The translations under genes and the position numbers were made by a program. A stretch of 64,000 nucleotides of DNA from Berberis thunbergii (lineage: Eukaryota > Streptophyta > Magnoliopsida > Ranunculales > Berberidaceae), in the NCBI GenBank assembly GCA_003290165.1, contig QNQO01000594.1, forward strand, positions 1 through 64,000, read 5' to 3'. Of this stretch, positions 13,062-25,068 are shown piece by piece. The notes under the pieces are model-generated. The model did not search any database, was not told the origin of the DNA, and saw nothing but the letters and a program-made list of their open reading frames with translations. The first letter of the stretch is position 1; each line of letters begins with the position of its first letter.

Positions 13062-13900
13062 TTAAAGGTTAAGCTTGTTGTACCCTGTCATGCATTGTTG
13101 GTAGGCTGCTGCTTTAATCGAAACCACTTCTCGTTTTTCTTCGAAAAGATCCAGCCCGACTCTTAACGCTTCAACGTTTTCCTCAGCACAAAATTCTTCG
13201 ATTCTGAATGTTGGCTTTCCGATTTCTATGGGTATCATTGCTTCTGATCCATAAGTGAGTGTGAAAGGTGTTTCTCCTGTTGGAGTTCGTATAGTTGTTC
13301 TGTATGCCCAAAGGACACCAGGTAATTCGGACGTCCATAGTCTTTTCGCTGCCTCGAGTCTTCTTTTGATTGCCTCCAAAATTGTCCTGTTAGTGACTTT
13401 GACTTGCCCGTTTGCTTATGGATGAGCTGGCGTGGAGAAGTGTTGCTGGATATTCATGCTCTTACATAACTCCTTGATTTTTTTGCCTTCAAACTACCTC
13501 CCATTCCGTGACAATTACTCTTGGGATCCCAAATCTGCATATGATGTCTCTTTAGAGAAATTTCTTGGCTTGTGTTTTTCCTATCTTTGTGAGAGGTTCT
13601 ACTTCTACCCATTTGGTGAAGTAGTCTACTGTTACGAGGATAAACTTTTTTTTTATCGAACGCTAGAGTGGTCCTACGATGTCCATTCCCCATTGTGCGA
13701 ACGGTCAGGGGCCGCTCATTGGGATCAGATTTTGTCCCGGCATGTGAGTATATGGGGCGAATCTTTGGCATTTGCCGCCTTTACGAACTAGCTTCTGAGC
13801 GTCCGCTTGCATTGTTGGCCAATAATAACCTGATGTGAGGGCTTTGTGGGCCAATGTTCTTTCCCCCAAGTGATTTCCTCATGTGCCGTGGTGCATTTCT
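13062..13900 (-). pseudogene. Integrase remnant of the Tat-like element
   Basis: Read on the minus strand, the N-terminal zinc-binding part shows a histidine-rich stretch, then SGYYWPTMQADA and KGGKCQRFA, with one expected Cys replaced by Gly. This is followed by PFAQWGMDIVGP (first catalytic Asp). The downstream part at 13062-13379 reads SELPGVLWAYRTTIRTPTG, ETPFTLTYGSEAMIPIEI and EEKREVVSIKAAAYQQ, typical of plant Ty3/gypsy integrase after the catalytic core. Stops and frameshifts between 13380 and 13780 break the reading frame, so no functional enzyme is possible. Confidence 0.8.
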
Positions 13901-14291
13901 TGTAGGATTATTCGGCAGCTCCTGGTGTAAGGCATCTTAGTAATGGGTTCGTGACAGACTTCCTGTACAATTTGTCATTGACCATTGTATATCTTGTTGC
14001 CCAATTTCGTAGTTTCTTGGCTTCCACCTTATCTGTTAGGAGTTTCCCGTTTAAGATGTACGCTAGGATTGGAGTCGCCCAATTGGCTCATTGGTTTATG
14101 GCACATGTTTTTTCTGATTGATTTTCCATTATGGAGCTTCTTTGCGTTATGACGAGTGGGTTCTCATTATCCTTCGTTGTTGAGGCTTTTTAGCTAGTTC
14201 ATCTGCTTTTTTATTATATGCTCGTGCACATTGGTGAATGGTAGCATTTCGGAAACCTTCTATCAGCTCTATGGTTTCTGGTTGTAGGCTT

Positions 14292-14948
14292 TCATTCGAA
14301 TTTTTTTACTTGGAACTCGTCGCTCAGTTGATTAACCACCAGCCTGGAGTCCGTAAAGACATTAATGTCCTTTATTCCCATGTGTTTTGCTAACTGCAGC
14401 CCTGCTATCACAGGTTCGTACTCGGCTTCATTATTGGAGGCTTTAAAACTGAATTTTATCCTTTTTTCTAATGCAATGTCTTCCGAGTTGTATAAGACTA
14501 TTTCGACTCCTCTTCCTGGCTCGTTGGACGCCCCATCACAGCGGAGGATCCATCCTTCAGGGATCGGTTCGGGATGTTCTGTTCTCGTTTTTCTTATCCT
14601 CGGGTTTGTTGCTTCCTGTGAACTCGGAAATGAAGTTTGCCAATGCCTGAGCTTTGATAGCAGTTCTGGGAGCATAGGTAATGTCGAATTGTCTGAGCTC
14701 TATCACTCATTTTACCATTCTTCCCGATAGGCCAGGTTTGTGTAATACTGATCGAAAGCGGCTGTTCGATTATAACCGTGATCGGGTGTGCTTGGAAGTA
14801 TGGTCGCAATTTCCTTGATGACATGATCAGAGCAAGCGCCAATTTCTCTAGGCCCAGCTAGTTGATCTCTGCATACGCCAAGTGTTTCGCTGATGTAGTA
14901 CACTAGTTTTTGCACCCCCTTTTCTTCCCTTATTAGTGTTGAACTCAC
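14292..14948 (-). pseudogene. RNase H region (two segments) of the Tat-like element
   Basis: The 5' piece (14712-14948) reads KGVQKLVYYISETL, matching the connection and first RNase H-like segment after reverse transcriptase. The second piece (14292-14675) reads WILRCDGASN, then FKASNNEAEYEPVIAGLQLA and VFTDSRLVVNQL, giving the D, E, D acidic residues of a second, plant-type RNase H. A second RNase H is a known mark of the Tat lineage. The two pieces are in different frames. Confidence 0.78.
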
Positions 14949-15002
14949 CGCGTGATTGGAAAACTAGGTACAGATACAATGTTTCTCCCGTGTTTGGTTT
15001 TG

Positions 15003-15766
15003 TTAGCAGCTTCGTGCTTCCCATTTAAGTCTTAAGGCTTTCTCGCATTCGTCATTCCATTCGAATGTCTTATTTCCTTTCAAGATTTTCAAGAAGGGCA
15101 GACACTTGTCTGAAGATCTAGAGATAAATTTGTTCAGAGCTGACTTTGAACACCTTTTTATGTTTGTTGGTGATTGCATGTTGAGAAGTGCTTGCACATG
15201 CTTTGGATTGGCTTCCATCCCTCTCTGGTTGACCGTGTACCCGAGGAACTTTCCTGACTCTACTCCAAATATGCATTTTTCTGGGTTTAGCTTCATCTTG
15301 TATTTCTAAATATGGGAAAAAGCTTGTTCGAGGTTTGTAACATGGTTTGTTCTACGCGAGCTTTTGATGAGCATATCATCGATGTAAACTTCCATCGTTT
15401 TGCCGATTTGTTCCCTAAATATTTTGTTTACTAGTCGTTGATACGTTGCTCCCGCATTATTCAATCTGAACAACATTACTCGATAACAATACGTTTCTCT
15501 TTCCATTATGAAATATGTTTTTCTTGGTCCGAGGGGGGGTGGTACATTTGTATTTGATTATACCCAAAGTACGTGTTTATGAAACTCAGTATCTCGTGTC
15601 CGGTAGTTGCGTCCACTACTTTGCCTATTAGTGGAAGCAGAAAGTTGTCATTGGGACATGTTTTATTTAGGTCGGTGTAATCCATGCACACCCTCCATTT
15701 CCCATTCTTTTTCTTTACTAGTACCGTGTTCGCTAACCAATCTGGATAATGAATTTTTCTTGTCAT
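15003..15766 (-). pseudogene. Reverse transcriptase remnant of the Tat-like element
   Basis: Three minus-strand frames carry consecutive parts of a Ty3/gypsy reverse transcriptase. The first has YPDWLANTVLVKKKNGKW, RVCMDYTDLNKTCPND and a degraded motif where a catalytic Asp-containing segment is expected. The second has YQRLVNKIFREQIGKTMEVY followed by the IDD of the catalytic YIDD box. The third has LNPEKCIFGVESGKFLGY. The frame changes near 15506 and near 15306 show that the gene is dead although most motifs remain legible. Confidence 0.88.
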
Positions 15767-16036
15767 TCGTGCGCTGAACAGTCGGTATGGTACTTATTCG
15801 TTTATCGCCTGATTGCGCCCTGGGGCCACCGATTTTTTTTTCGAACCGGTTTCCTATCCGGATTCACTTGCAATTTGTGGAAGAGGATGGATGGATATTT
15901 CCCCACCATGTCCTTCATTGTCCACGAGAAAATATCTTGGTTTTCTTTCAGCAGTTGGATCAGCTTCTTGGCGAATTCAGGTTTGATTTTTGTGCCGATT
16001 CAGACTGCCTTTTTTGTTTCATTGTCTAAGTAGACT

Positions 16037-16600
16037 TCAATCATTTCTTCTTCCCATTTTTCGGTGTTGGGTCGATCTCGCCAATTGGTTGGAGCTATAT
16101 TTTCGTTCGGAGAATCCGAACTTGTTTCGTCGGATTGTTGTGAAAACTCTTCCAATCATTGTCGTAATTGCTATTTTTGGGGTCTTTATAACAGCAAAAT
16201 GACACTCCCGAGCTATTGGTTGGTCCCCTTTTATTCTTCCAATGTCATTGTAGTTTTGGTACTTCACACATTGATAGATAGTGGAGGATATTGTACCCAT
16301 ATAGTGTATCCATGGCCTTCCTAGTAGTATGTTGTATGCAGCAAGAATGTCGACTACAAGAAAAATTTTCATTAACATTCATTGCTTCCCTGGTTCCCCC
16401 ACTTCAATTGGTAGTCGGATCATTCCTAGTGGGTTACATTGCTCCCCATTGAAACCTACCATTGACTGATTGCTTGGTGAGAGCATCTCAGTGGTGAACT
16501 ACATCCTTCGAAAGGATGTTAGGTATAATAGGTTTATTGAGTTGCTGGTCGACAGTACCCTTTTGATTTCTCATTTAGCTAACATGACCGAAATTACTAA
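16037..16600 (-). pseudogene. Aspartic protease region of the Tat-like element
   Basis: The minus strand reads YNILLGRPWIHYMGTISST, the typical plant Ty3/gypsy motif downstream of the protease core. Upstream, near 16540-16570, the catalytic Asp-Ser-Gly region is recognisable by the following INLLYLTSF but has been damaged by frame slips and substitutions. It is not functional. Confidence 0.65.
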
Positions 16601-16649
16601 AGTATCATTGTGTGGGAAATTAACCTCATTAGCATCTTAATCTGAGAAG

Positions 16650-17290
16650 GTTAGAGTCATTTGCATTGTTTGTGCACGTTGCACGAATGGTTCTTCGAAT
16701 TTGATTTTTGTGCGTAACTCTCTTACTATACGATTTCTGGATCGGTTGGATTGCTCATTTTTTCCGCCCATGTCGTGCAAGACGTAGATTGTTTCCTTTA
16801 CTTACTCATTTGAAATGATTGTTTCGCCCTTGAGTTCGACGAATTATTTGAGTCGTCCTTCTTTGATATGGCGTTCAATTTCGTTTCCTAGGCTGTGACA
16901 ATATTCGGTATCGTGGTCGTAGTCGTTGTGGAAGAGAAAATGTCTGCCCTTATTTCACTTCCCCGGATCTCCTCTCATCTTTGGTGACCATTTGACATCT
17001 TTTCTTCTCACCATCGCTTCGAGAACCTCACTTTGACTTGTTGTCAGAGTCAAGAATGTTCTTTCATATTTGATTTTCTTCAGTTGTAGACTTTTGGATG
17101 TTCCCTGATTACACTCGGAGCTATTGTTAGCCCGGTGCCTCTTAAGCTGAGTGATTTATTTTTTAAAGTTGTTGTCTTGTAAGTTTCAGATGATCATGTC
17201 TATCATTTCGATCACGTTGTCCATCTGAGCCATAAGCGTCTCCACTCGAAGATCTAAGAGGATTCCCCAGGATGTTAGAGATGTCTGAAC
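16650..17290 (-). pseudogene. Gag C-terminal remnant of the Tat-like element
   Basis: On the minus strand the segment near 16840-16960 reads HFLFHNDYDHDTEYCHSL, then IERHIKEGRLK and FVELKGET. This fits the gag linker and single zinc-knuckle-like motif of the plant Tat/Athila type. The rest of gag is too decayed to read. Stops are frequent. Confidence 0.5.
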
Positions 17291-17480
17291 TGTTACCTAC
17301 TGGAGTTCTCTTCTAGTAGGTATGGTTGTTTCGATGGTTGTCTTTGGATCAACACTGGACAACATGTCGTATCTATTATTGTCAAATTGAACATTTGTGA
17401 AGTATTCCATTAATCTTTTACCTGGTTGCGTGAGCTTTGTCATTGTGTGTTTTGTTCTTAAAAAGAGGAAACTTGTCGTT

Positions 17481-17497
17481 CCCCACGGACAACGCCA
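17481..17497 (-). promoter_or_regulatory. Candidate primer-binding site of the Tat-like element
   Basis: The minus strand reads TGGCGTTGTCCGTGGGG three bases inside the 5' LTR end. It resembles the TGGCGCC...GGGGA type of site used by several plant Ty3/gypsy elements, but it is mutated, so the tRNA is not assigned. Confidence 0.45.
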
Positions 17498-17500
17498 AAC

Positions 17501-18055
17501 TGATGCTTTCAAAAATCGTCCTCCTGTGAGTTTGACCTGCAAAACAACTGTTAGACTATCAAGGACCATCTTTTCGGTAGCCAAAGGCACTCTGATGCTT
17601 AAGTCAGTAACTTGGTTGGAAGAATGATGTAAGAACTCAGTTAAAGTTGCATATCTTTGTCGGATGTTTCCTTTACCTTTTATAATGGTTGTGGTTAACT
17701 CTCTGCATGACTTAAGCATGTGAGGCGCAACGGAATGAGATGTTTCTTGTAACAGTCTCCTCCTTAATGAAGATGCGTTTGTGGAGGCGTAAGTCCATCC
17801 ACGACTTTTTCTTGGTGCAATGTTTTTCTTTATGAAAGAATGTATCGGGCCTAGATTCATGCACTAATTAGTCCGAGCTTGGATCAGGCCTTGTTTACGT
17901 CTCCTCAGTGGTGGGCCAAGTCTGGGCCTTTATGATTGGCCTCATTCTTCTTGAGTTTTACGAGCTGGCTCAATAGATTAGGTGTTGTATTCTCGTGATA
18001 GATCTTTATGCCACGTATATGATTGTGATGTTAGGTCTATTTGGATGTATCATCA
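17501..18055 (-). repeat. 5' LTR of the Tat-like element
   Basis: This is 555 bp, bounded by TGATG and CATCA, and uninterrupted. Its equivalent of the hAT target, ttaatgaagatgcg, lies near 17766. Confidence 0.87.
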
Positions 18056-18060
18056 AATAT

Positions 18061-18534
18061 AATATTGTGTTCCCTAAATTTTCAATTTATTAGATGGTAT
18101 TGTGTTTTTCTGGTATATAATTGTGGTTTGGCATGAATTTATTTTATACTCATCACGACAAAACTGTGATGATTAAATATGGTGGTTTTGCTATTCATAT
18201 TCATGACAATTACCCTTTTTAGTATAGGTCAATATATCATTTTCTGACTTTTCTTGTTTTTGTTCTCTATTAGGATGTGAACAATGCAAATTTCTAACAA
18301 ATAAAACATTTATTTTGTGTAAGGGAGGTAAAAATGTCATTTTCTCTCCATTTGAAGCTAATGAGTTTCTATTTATTACTCCAATAAAACCCTTCATCCT
18401 TTATTTAATCAGTGTTGAGCAATGCCGAAAGCACGTCCAATGTGGTCGTGCCAACGACACTGGTGAAATGCCTAATGCACAGGCTTCACACTGCACGAAA
18501 AGTATGGTTGTGCCAACGGCACCGGTAATACATA
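18061..18534. other. AT-rich spacer, no gene seen
   Basis: Only short frames are present and no repeat ends were identified. Confidence 0.4.
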
Positions 18535-18543
18535 ATATATATA

Positions 18544-18735
18544 GAGCTTTGCTATGCGTCGAGGGAAAGGGCGAGGAAAACAGCGAGGTAAAGGAGGTGG
18601 CGGGGGGTGAACCGTTCACCCCCCTCGAGATGTGTGCCGCGCGCGCATCTCGAGGGGGTGTGAACGGTTCACCCCCCGCCACCTCTTTTACCTCGCTGTT
18701 TTCCTCGCCCTTTCCCTCGACATTTAGAATTCCCG
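18544..18735. mobile_element. Foldback MITE of the GTCGAGG family (Mutator-like, 9-bp TSD), copy A
   Basis: This is a 192-bp near-perfect palindrome with a perfect 9-bp duplication ATATATATA (18535-18543 and 18736-18744). Because that repeat is of simple sequence, the edges could shift by 2 bp. The left end is GAGCTTTGCTATGCGTCGAGG and the right end is CCTCGACATTTAGAATTCCCG. The GC-rich arms of about 75 bp match with one substitution and one indel, around a small loop of cg repeats. There is no coding potential. It is the most regular copy of the family and thus probably the youngest here. Confidence 0.88.
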
Positions 18736-18744
18736 ATATATATA

Positions 18745-19332
18745 ATTGTTGAAGGTGTTATGAGAAGATTGATATTCAGCAACGTGATAGGTATTATACA
18801 CACAAAATAACATGAAAGTTCCTTTTGTCCAACGGAAGATCAATTTTTCAAAACACGGATAATTACCACATCAAGGAATGGAATAAAACTAGTATCTAAC
18901 AGATCAACATGGAACACCAAAGCTTAAAAAAAGAATATGTAGAACTACAAACCATTTTGTGCTTTCCAGTTGCATGGAAACAGAAGATGGAAATTTGATA
19001 AATGATGGCTGCAAATAATGACATCCGCTTGTTAAACAGGTTGCATTCGTGTCAATGGTATGCACAACAATGTCTTCATTGACGAGGTTAATACCATGTT
19101 TCGAGAATCTACAATTTGTGTGGACAAATAGCTGTTTCAATGTTTTCCATTTGAGGAAAACAGTTTTTGAAGAATGAGGCAAGGTGCTACAGTCAGAGAT
19201 GAATTAGCTAATAGACAGACAGGAGAGAACTGGCAGATTCTTCTTCATGGAAATATGAAAGAGGACAGTGAGTTTGCCTTTTATTTTCTGGTTGGTCTAC
19301 AAGGCTTGATCAATCAAATAAGACTTTGGGCA
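18745..19332. other. Spacer with one unassigned open stretch
   Basis: A minus-strand frame at 18904-19182 reads like protein sequence (HSSKTVFLKWKTLKQLF near its start), but I recognise no family and no splice context. It is left unannotated. Confidence 0.3.
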
Positions 19333-19499
19333 GTCCTAATCAGTGTTGTACAAATCGTCAAAAATCGCCGATTTGACTCGACTCGGTCTACAATCGATCT
19401 AAATCGCCCAATAAATCAAGTTTCAAACAAATCGGGGAGAATCGTGAACGATTCACAGTTTAAATCGCGATTGCAAAAGGGACCGTGCGAGTTTGGGAA

Positions 19500-19770
19500 A
19501 AAAACAGAGAAAAGGAAGAAGCACTGACATTGCATCATTGATCAAAGAAGAGAAGAAGAAAGAAATGACTGAGAGAAGAAGAGAGCAGATCACATCTTGC
19601 CGTTGTGAGAGAAAAGAAGAAGAAAGAAAAAAAGAAGAGAGAAGATATCGATTATTGTCCTGTTGTGGAGATTAGAAGAAAAACAGAAAAAGAAGAGAAA
19701 AAAGATCAGAAGAAAGAAAGAAGGGAAGAAAAGAGAAGAGAAGAGAGGTGAAAAAAAAGAAAAAACAAAA
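19500..19770 (+). repeat. Purine-rich (GAA/GGAA) tract
   Basis: Almost 270 bp of A and G with few pyrimidines (gaagaagaaagaaa, agaaaaagaagagaa) lie inside the left part of the split hAT-like element. The open frames here are compositional. Confidence 0.7.
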
Positions 19771-19941
19771 AATCTCTGTCCTGTCTGTTTCTGTCTTGTC
19801 AGTATTGTTGTATGTGTCTGTTCTGTGTTGTCCTGTCTTGTTACTATTGCTAGTCAATATTACTGTGTCTACGCTGTGTTATCTTTGTACTTGTTGCTGT
19901 GCTGTGTTGTTATTCTGTTGTCCTGTTGGTTAGTTGCTAGC

Positions 19942-20389
19942 TGTCACGGACTAGTAATCCGTGCGGCACTAGTTATCCAATCCACTAGTAAGCCTATGAG
20001 TAGTTACTTTGACGGGCACAAATATTAACTTGAGAATGCACAATATCAATCTGTAGACAATATAACAATGCACAATAGTCAGTAAAAGCTCTCATTCACA
20101 TTCAATAGGTTACAATGGGGAGGAACGTTCGGAAGGACGTTGCTCAAGACTAGTTCGATGCTATCGATCGAAGAGAATACAAGTTTGAAGTTGAAAAGCA
20201 ATGCAAAGAAAATAATAAAAATGCTAGCGGTACAGTCTGGCCCGACTATGCAATGGAGGCAACACGTCCTCACAGTCCAGAGCTCAAACCTTCCCCCTAT
20301 AATATAGATGCTAAGCATTTGGGTACTTTTCAAAAGGGAACATTGAGTTTTGAGACCATTAGGATGGCCTCTGACCTTGAGTCCTTACA
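19942..20389 (-). repeat. 3' LTR of the chromovirus
   Basis: This is 448 bp, runs TG...CA, and is identical by eye to the LTR at 25069-25516. Confidence 0.97.
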
Positions 20390-20400
20390 CTCTCCCACAC
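20390..20400 (-). promoter_or_regulatory. Polypurine tract of the chromovirus
   Basis: The minus strand reads GTGTGGGAGAG directly before the 3' LTR and directly after the gag-pol stop codon. Confidence 0.8.
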
Positions 20401-23400
20401 TCAATTCGCTGACGCCCTCGCAGCGAACTTTTCCAAGTACTCTTCCAGCTTTGAGAGGTATGGCAGTAGATGCTCGACTGGCTCCCAACTGATTTCTGAA
20501 GGAGGTTCATCCTGCCACTTGACCAAATACTCTCTATCCGGGCCTGTGTTGTTGATGAGACGGTCAGCTAAAATTTCTTCCACTTCTCGATCTGGCTTAG
20601 TAGGATGTTTAGGCAATGCTCGGGTAGAGACATTTCTTGTGGGATCAGCGGCATCGGCATGGTAGGACTTCAAGTTACTTGCATGGAAGACAGGATGGGT
20701 GAAGCGGAGCCAATGTGGTAACTTGACGCGGTAGGAGACTTTGCCAACTCTCTCAATAATCTGTACCGGTCCCTCATACTTGCGAAACAAATTGTTGTGT
20801 GCTCTAGCCGTCCGTTTATACTTGTTGAACATATCTAACTTCACCAAAACCAAGTCCCCGACTTCAAAAGGATCGATTCGTCGCTTCTTGTCCGCCCATT
20901 TCTTCATGTGACGGGAGGCTTTCTCAAGATAGGCTCGAGCAACTTCAATGTTTTTCTGCCAGGCTTTGACAAATTCAAGAGCTCTGGGGCTGGGTCCTTG
21001 GTATCCGGTCAGCACGGTATGTGGTGTCAATGGTTGCTGACCGGTGACTAACTGAAAGGGGCTGGAGTGAGTAGCTGAGCTCTTTTGTAAGTTGAAACAG
21101 AATTGTGCAACATCAAGTAGTCCCACCCAATTTTTCTGGTTTGCACTTACAAAATGGCGAAGATATTCTTCAAGCATAGAGTTAAAGCGCTCAGTCTGTC
21201 CGTCGGATTGGGGATGTTGGCTTGTTGACATATTAAGTTTGGATCCCAAGAGCTTGAACAACTCCTTCCAGAACTTTCCTGTGAAGCGAGCATCACGGTC
21301 GCTAACAATGTTTTCGGGCAGTCCCCAATACTTAACGACATGCTTGAGGAACAATTGCGCCGTATCTTCGGCTGTGCAAGTCAGTCCGGTTGGCACAAAT
21401 GTCACATATTTTGAGAATCGGTCGACAACTACAAGGATACTTCTGAAATCCTCCACTTTCGGTAACCCCGTAATGAAGTCCATAGAAACACTTTCCCAAG
21501 GGCGAGTTGGAACAGGCAGAGGCTCGAGTAAGCCTACTGGTCGATCTCTTTCAACCTTATCTTGCTGGCAAATAAGGCAGGTTCGAACATAGGCCATTAC
21601 ATCTTCCTGTATCTGTGGCCAATAGTACCCCCTCTCTAGCAATGCAAGTGTTCGTCTCCAACCTGGATGTCCCGCCCAATGGGTGTCATGGCATTCTCTC
21701 AAAAGTTCTTTCCTCAGACCAGAAGCTCTCGGAACATAGAGGCGATTACCAGTGGTGAGTATTGCTCCATCTTTTATCCAGAACCGTCGAGTTTTGCCCT
21801 GCTTGATCAACTCTGTAATCGCCTTCGCTTGTGGATCGGTCTGTAGACCGACTTTGATCTTCTCCAAGATGGTGTGGCTCGGACCGGTATGGGTTAGCAC
21901 TGCAAGGTCCGCCCTTCTACTGAGTGCATCAGCTACATTGTTAGTGCGCCCTGGCTTGTATTCCAATACTAAGTCAAACTCTGCTAATTTTTCCTGCCAT
22001 CGAGATTGCTTGGAGGTGAGCATCTTCTGAGTAAGAAAATGGCTTGCCGCAGCATTATCCGTTTTAACAAGAACTTGAGATCCCAAGAGGTAGTGTCTCC
22101 ACACCCGTAAACAATGTACAATGGCTAGCAATTCCTTTTCCTGAGCTGAGTAACGAGACTCTGTATCATTCAACTTTCGACTCTCATATGCTACCGGGTG
22201 ACCATCTTGAAGTAAAACTCCCCCTAAGGCATAATCAGATGCATCTGTTTGTACTTCAAAGGGCTTAGTGATGTCTGGCAAGGCCAATACTGGATCTTTC
22301 ACCACGGCCGATTTCAAGTCTTGGAATGAAGCTTCACACTGCCTATCCCATTCCCATGTTCGGTCGTGCTTCAACAAATTTGTTAGGGCAACAGCTCTTT
22401 TAGAGTAGTCCCTTATGAAGCGACGATAATAGTTTGCAAGTCCAAGGAAAGAACGTAGTTGAGATACGTTCTTGGGAGAGTTCCAATCATGGATTGCCTT
22501 GACTTTCTCCATGTCCATCCGAATCTTGCCATTCCCAATAACATGACCCAAGAAATTGATCTGGGTCTGGCCGAATGAGCACTTTTCCTTCTTGACAAAG
22601 AGATGATTATCCCTAAGGATTTGGAACACTTCTCGCAAATGATGTAGGTGTTCTTCTATAGTCCCACTATAAACCACAATGTCGTCAAGATAGACAACTA
22701 CAGACTTGTCCAGAAGGTGACGAAACAGGCCATTCATAAGGGTGCAAAATGTAGCTGGAGCATTGGTCAAGCCGAAGGGCATTACTAGGAACTCATAAGA
22801 CCCATATCTAGTAGAACAAGCAGTTTTGGGTTCATCACCAGCAGCAATGCGGACCTGATGGTAACCTGATCTCAAGTCGAGTTTTGTGAAGTATCTGGCG
22901 GATCCAAGTTGGTCGAATAAATCTGCAATGAGCGGCAGCGGGTACTTGTTCTTTATAGTGACTTTGTTCAAGGCTCTATAATCGACACAAAGGCGAAGGC
23001 TGCCATCATGTTTCCGCTGAAAAAGAACAGGTGCTCCATAAGGTGCTTTAGAGGGCCGAATGAATCCCGACTCCAATAAGCCATCTAGTTGTGTTCTCAA
23101 TTCAGTCAGCTCTGGAGGGCTCATGCGATATGGACTACGTGCAGGTGGCTTGGCTCCAGGGACTAACTCAATTTCGTGATCAATGAGCCTTCTGGGAGGT
23201 AGATTCTTTGGCAATTCATTCGGCATCACTTCGCTGAAATCAGCAATAACTTGGGCAATTTCTTCAGGGATTTTGCTAGTATCATCTTCCATCTCTAGCT
23301 TCGCCACAGCTAAGTAAGTATCTTCTCCTTTGGCCAAGCCCCTCTTGACTTGGAGCGCCGTCAATATTCTATCATGAGTTGTTGGTCGAATTGAGGTTGG

Positions 23401-25041
23401 GACAATGCGTAGTCTGGGTCCGAAAAACCCCAAGGAGTCCATGAAAGGTAATGGTCCTGCTGCAGCTCCTCGGAAGAATTCTTGGCCAAGAATCACCTTA
23501 AAATCATCAAGTGGAACGGCCAAGAAGTTTGATCTTCCTTCCCATGGACCAACCTGTAGTGGCACAGCTCTAGCCATACCCTTGATAGAGATTGCCTCAG
23601 AGTTGACAGCTTTCAACTTACCCACATCTCCTTCTAAGTTCAGACCCACACGTCTAGCTTCATCTGGGGCAATAAAATTGTCTGTCGCTCCGGAATCCAA
23701 CAATGCTTGGGAGGGGAATCCATTGATAGTGATGTCGATGTATTGTAAAGCCTTCTTGTGTGGATGCTCATACATTTCTCCTTTGACGGCATTGAGCTTG
23801 CGTAGAGCTCCCATTTGGGAGGTCTCACTGTTGGTGGGGTTCGAGCTCGATGCGGTCTGGTTAGAAGGTTCTGCTTGAAGCAAGGACATTAATGAGTGTA
23901 GAGCTGGTTTGGATGGACATTTGCCTGTTGGGTGATCTCTACTATTGCAAAGAATGCATGGGGCAGGGGCAGATGGTCTCCACTGCCCAGAGTAGTTTTG
24001 CCCTCCTTTGTTGTTATAATTTGAGTTGCTGGAGCTGGCATTCCAATTTTTGTTGGAACTCCAATTCTGATTGGACGGCCGGGAATTATAGTTTCCTCGA
24101 TTCTGACTTGAGTTTCCCCAATTTTGGTGAGGTGAGCGAGCATTCGACCCTGAGCTTGAATTGGTACTGCCAGTTCTAGCTGTGGAGTGATTGAGCGAAG
24201 TGGATCCAGTCATGGGCATATAATCACCAAACCTTTCTGCTGCCGCAATTGCACTTGTAATGTCTGTCACCTTCTGCCTTTGCAATTCTGCTTGTAGAAG
24301 CGGATGAGCTTGTTCCATGAAACAGAAAACTTTGTCCTTCTCAGACATGTCTCGAATATCTAGCAAGCAAGTTGAGAATTGTCGGACATAGTCTCGAATA
24401 TTGCCTGTCTGTTTGATGGTGTGGAGCTTCCTCCTTGCTAAGAAATCAGTGTTCTCAGGCAAGAATTGATTTCTGAGCTCCTTCTTGAGGTCTGCCCAAG
24501 TTCTAATAAGGATGCGACCTTCTTCCATATCTGCATATTTGGTTCTCCACCATAGCTTTGCATCACCTGCTAAGTACATGGTCGCCATGGTAATCTTGGC
24601 TTCTTCAGATTCGGGGTTCACCGCGCGAAAATACTGCTCCAGATCAAACAAGAAGTTCTCTAACTCCTTCCCATCTCGTGCCCCAGCATATGACTTTGGC
24701 TCGGGTACTTTCATCCTAGGGTGATCGGTCGTCCCTGTGGCCTTAGTGAGCAAGCCAACCCTTGCAAATAAGTCCTCCAACTGTAATTGGAAGTCACTCA
24801 TCACCTGAGCTGTGGGGTGAGGCGACTCTTCCATTGCGACTGTTCTTCCCTCTAAGTTATCAACATGCTCAGCTAGCGAATCCACTCTGTCTGCCAGTGA
24901 AAAGAGTCCATCCAACCGACTAATCTGTTCTCCCAAAGTGTTCAACTGGTCCATTCTGCTTTCCAGTCTATGCATTCGACTGGTCTGTCGTTCCTCCATA
25001 GCGCTAAGTCGCTCATTTATTTCCTGCATCCTGGTTTGCAT
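20401..25041 (-). CDS. Gag-pol polyprotein of the chromovirus
   Basis: This is a single 1546-residue frame. In order it has: an N-terminal coiled coil (about 1-100); the retrotransposon gag domain (about 120-275); an Asn/Ser-rich linker; a zinc knuckle [14 protein letters not shown] (about 362-375); an aspartic protease with LLDSGAT (about 449); a reverse transcriptase with LDLRSGYHQ and YLDDIVVYS (about 784); an RNase H with [10 protein letters not shown] (about 933); an integrase zinc finger ([10 protein letters not shown]); a core with [15 protein letters not shown] and [15 protein letters not shown] supplying the DDE residues; and a C-terminal chromodomain (about 1485-1535) with [19 protein letters not shown]. 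Catalytic motifs are intact and there is no stop or frame slip. It would be cleaved by its own protease. The stop codon abuts the polypurine tract. The ATG at 25041 lies shortly after the primer-binding site. Confidence 0.97.
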   Translation of the reverse strand: MQTRMQEINERLSAMEERQTSRMHRLESRMDQLNTLGEQISRLDGLFSLADRVDSLAEHVDNLEGRTVAMEESPHPTAQVMSDFQLQLEDLFARVGLLTKATGTTDHPRMKVPEPKSYAGARDGKELENFLFDLEQYFRAVNPESEEAKITMATMYLAGDAKLWWRTKYADMEEGRILIRTWADLKKELRNQFLPENTDFLARRKLHTIKQTGNIRDYVRQFSTCLLDIRDMSEKDKVFCFMEQAHPLLQAELQRQKVTDITSAIAAAERFGDYMPMTGSTSLNHSTARTGSTNSSSGSNARSPHQNWGNSSQNRGNYNSRPSNQNWSSNKNWNASSSNSNYNNKGGQNYSGQWRPSAPAPCILCNSRDHPTGKCPSKPALHSLMSLLQAEPSNQTASSSNPTNSETSQMGALRKLNAVKGEMYEHPHKKALQYIDITINGFPSQALLDSGATDNFIAPDEARRVGLNLEGDVGKLKAVNSEAISIKGMARAVPLQVGPWEGRSNFLAVPLDDFKVILGQEFFRGAAAGPLPFMDSLGFFGPRLRIVPTSIRPTTHDRILTALQVKRGLAKGEDTYLAVAKLEMEDDTSKIPEEIAQVIADFSEVMPNELPKNLPPRRLIDHEIELVPGAKPPARSPYRMSPPELTELRTQLDGLLESGFIRPSKAPYGAPVLFQRKHDGSLRLCVDYRALNKVTIKNKYPLPLIADLFDQLGSARYFTKLDLRSGYHQVRIAAGDEPKTACSTRYGSYEFLVMPFGLTNAPATFCTLMNGLFRHLLDKSVVVYLDDIVVYSGTIEEHLHHLREVFQILRDNHLFVKKEKCSFGQTQINFLGHVIGNGKIRMDMEKVKAIHDWNSPKNVSQLRSFLGLANYYRRFIRDYSKRAVALTNLLKHDRTWEWDRQCEASFQDLKSAVVKDPVLALPDITKPFEVQTDASDYALGGVLLQDGHPVAYESRKLNDTESRYSAQEKELLAIVHCLRVWRHYLLGSQVLVKTDNAAASHFLTQKMLTSKQSRWQEKLAEFDLVLEYKPGRTNNVADALSRRADLAVLTHTGPSHTILEKIKVGLQTDPQAKAITELIKQGKTRRFWIKDGAILTTGNRLYVPRASGLRKELLRECHDTHWAGHPGWRRTLALLERGYYWPQIQEDVMAYVRTCLICQQDKVERDRPVGLLEPLPVPTRPWESVSMDFITGLPKVEDFRSILVVVDRFSKYVTFVPTGLTCTAEDTAQLFLKHVVKYWGLPENIVSDRDARFTGKFWKELFKLLGSKLNMSTSQHPQSDGQTERFNSMLEEYLRHFVSANQKNWVGLLDVAQFCFNLQKSSATHSSPFQLVTGQQPLTPHTVLTGYQGPSPRALEFVKAWQKNIEVARAYLEKASRHMKKWADKKRRIDPFEVGDLVLVKLDMFNKYKRTARAHNNLFRKYEGPVQIIERVGKVSYRVKLPHWLRFTHPVFHASNLKSYHADAADPTRNVSTRALPKHPTKPDREVEEILADRLINNTGPDREYLVKWQDEPPSEISWEPVEHLLPYLSKLEEYLEKFAARASAN

Positions 25042-25054
25042 TCAACAAGCTCTA

Positions 25055-25066
25055 GCTCTGATACCA
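25055..25066 (-). promoter_or_regulatory. Primer-binding site, initiator tRNA-Met type
   Basis: The minus strand reads TGGTATCAGAGC two bases inside the 5' LTR, the classic plant site complementary to the 3' end of initiator methionine tRNA. Confidence 0.93.
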
Positions 25067-25068
25067 AC

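Larger units (their letters stand above)
8416..18055 (-). mobile_element. Old Ty3/gypsy LTR retrotransposon, Tat-like lineage, minus strand
   Basis: This is a 9,640-bp element. The right (5') LTR is 17501-18055 and the left (3') LTR is 8416-9949, the latter split by a hAT insertion. Both LTRs start TGATG on the plus strand; the right one ends CATCA and the left one CATCT. The flanks AGTAT (8411-8415) and AATAT (18056-18060) look like a 5-bp duplication with one change. On the minus strand the order is gag, protease, RT, RNase H, integrase, then a long region before the 3' LTR with ORFs on the opposite strand. Two RNase H-like segments after RT, the second of DGASN type, plus antisense ORFs, point to the Tat clade (Ogre/Retand relatives). 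All frames are broken, and the LTRs differ at many sites by eye, so the insertion is old. Confidence 0.88.

Noticed and set aside
17297..17860. 187-codon minus-strand frame
   Set aside because: It spans the 5' LTR and primer-site region of the Tat-like element, so it is untranslated element sequence that happens to be open.
18904..19182. 92-codon minus-strand frame that reads like protein
   Set aside because: No recognisable family, no start or splice support, and flanked by mobile elements. It could be a pseudogene fragment but cannot be supported.
19493..20028. Lys/Glu-rich and Cys/Leu-rich frames before the chromovirus
   Set aside because: They arise from the purine tract and adjoining pyrimidine-rich DNA inside the split hAT-like element and continue into the LTR.
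20079..20333. 84-codon frame repeated exactly at 25206-25460
   Set aside because: It is the same LTR sequence read twice. It has no known product and reflects LTR identity only.
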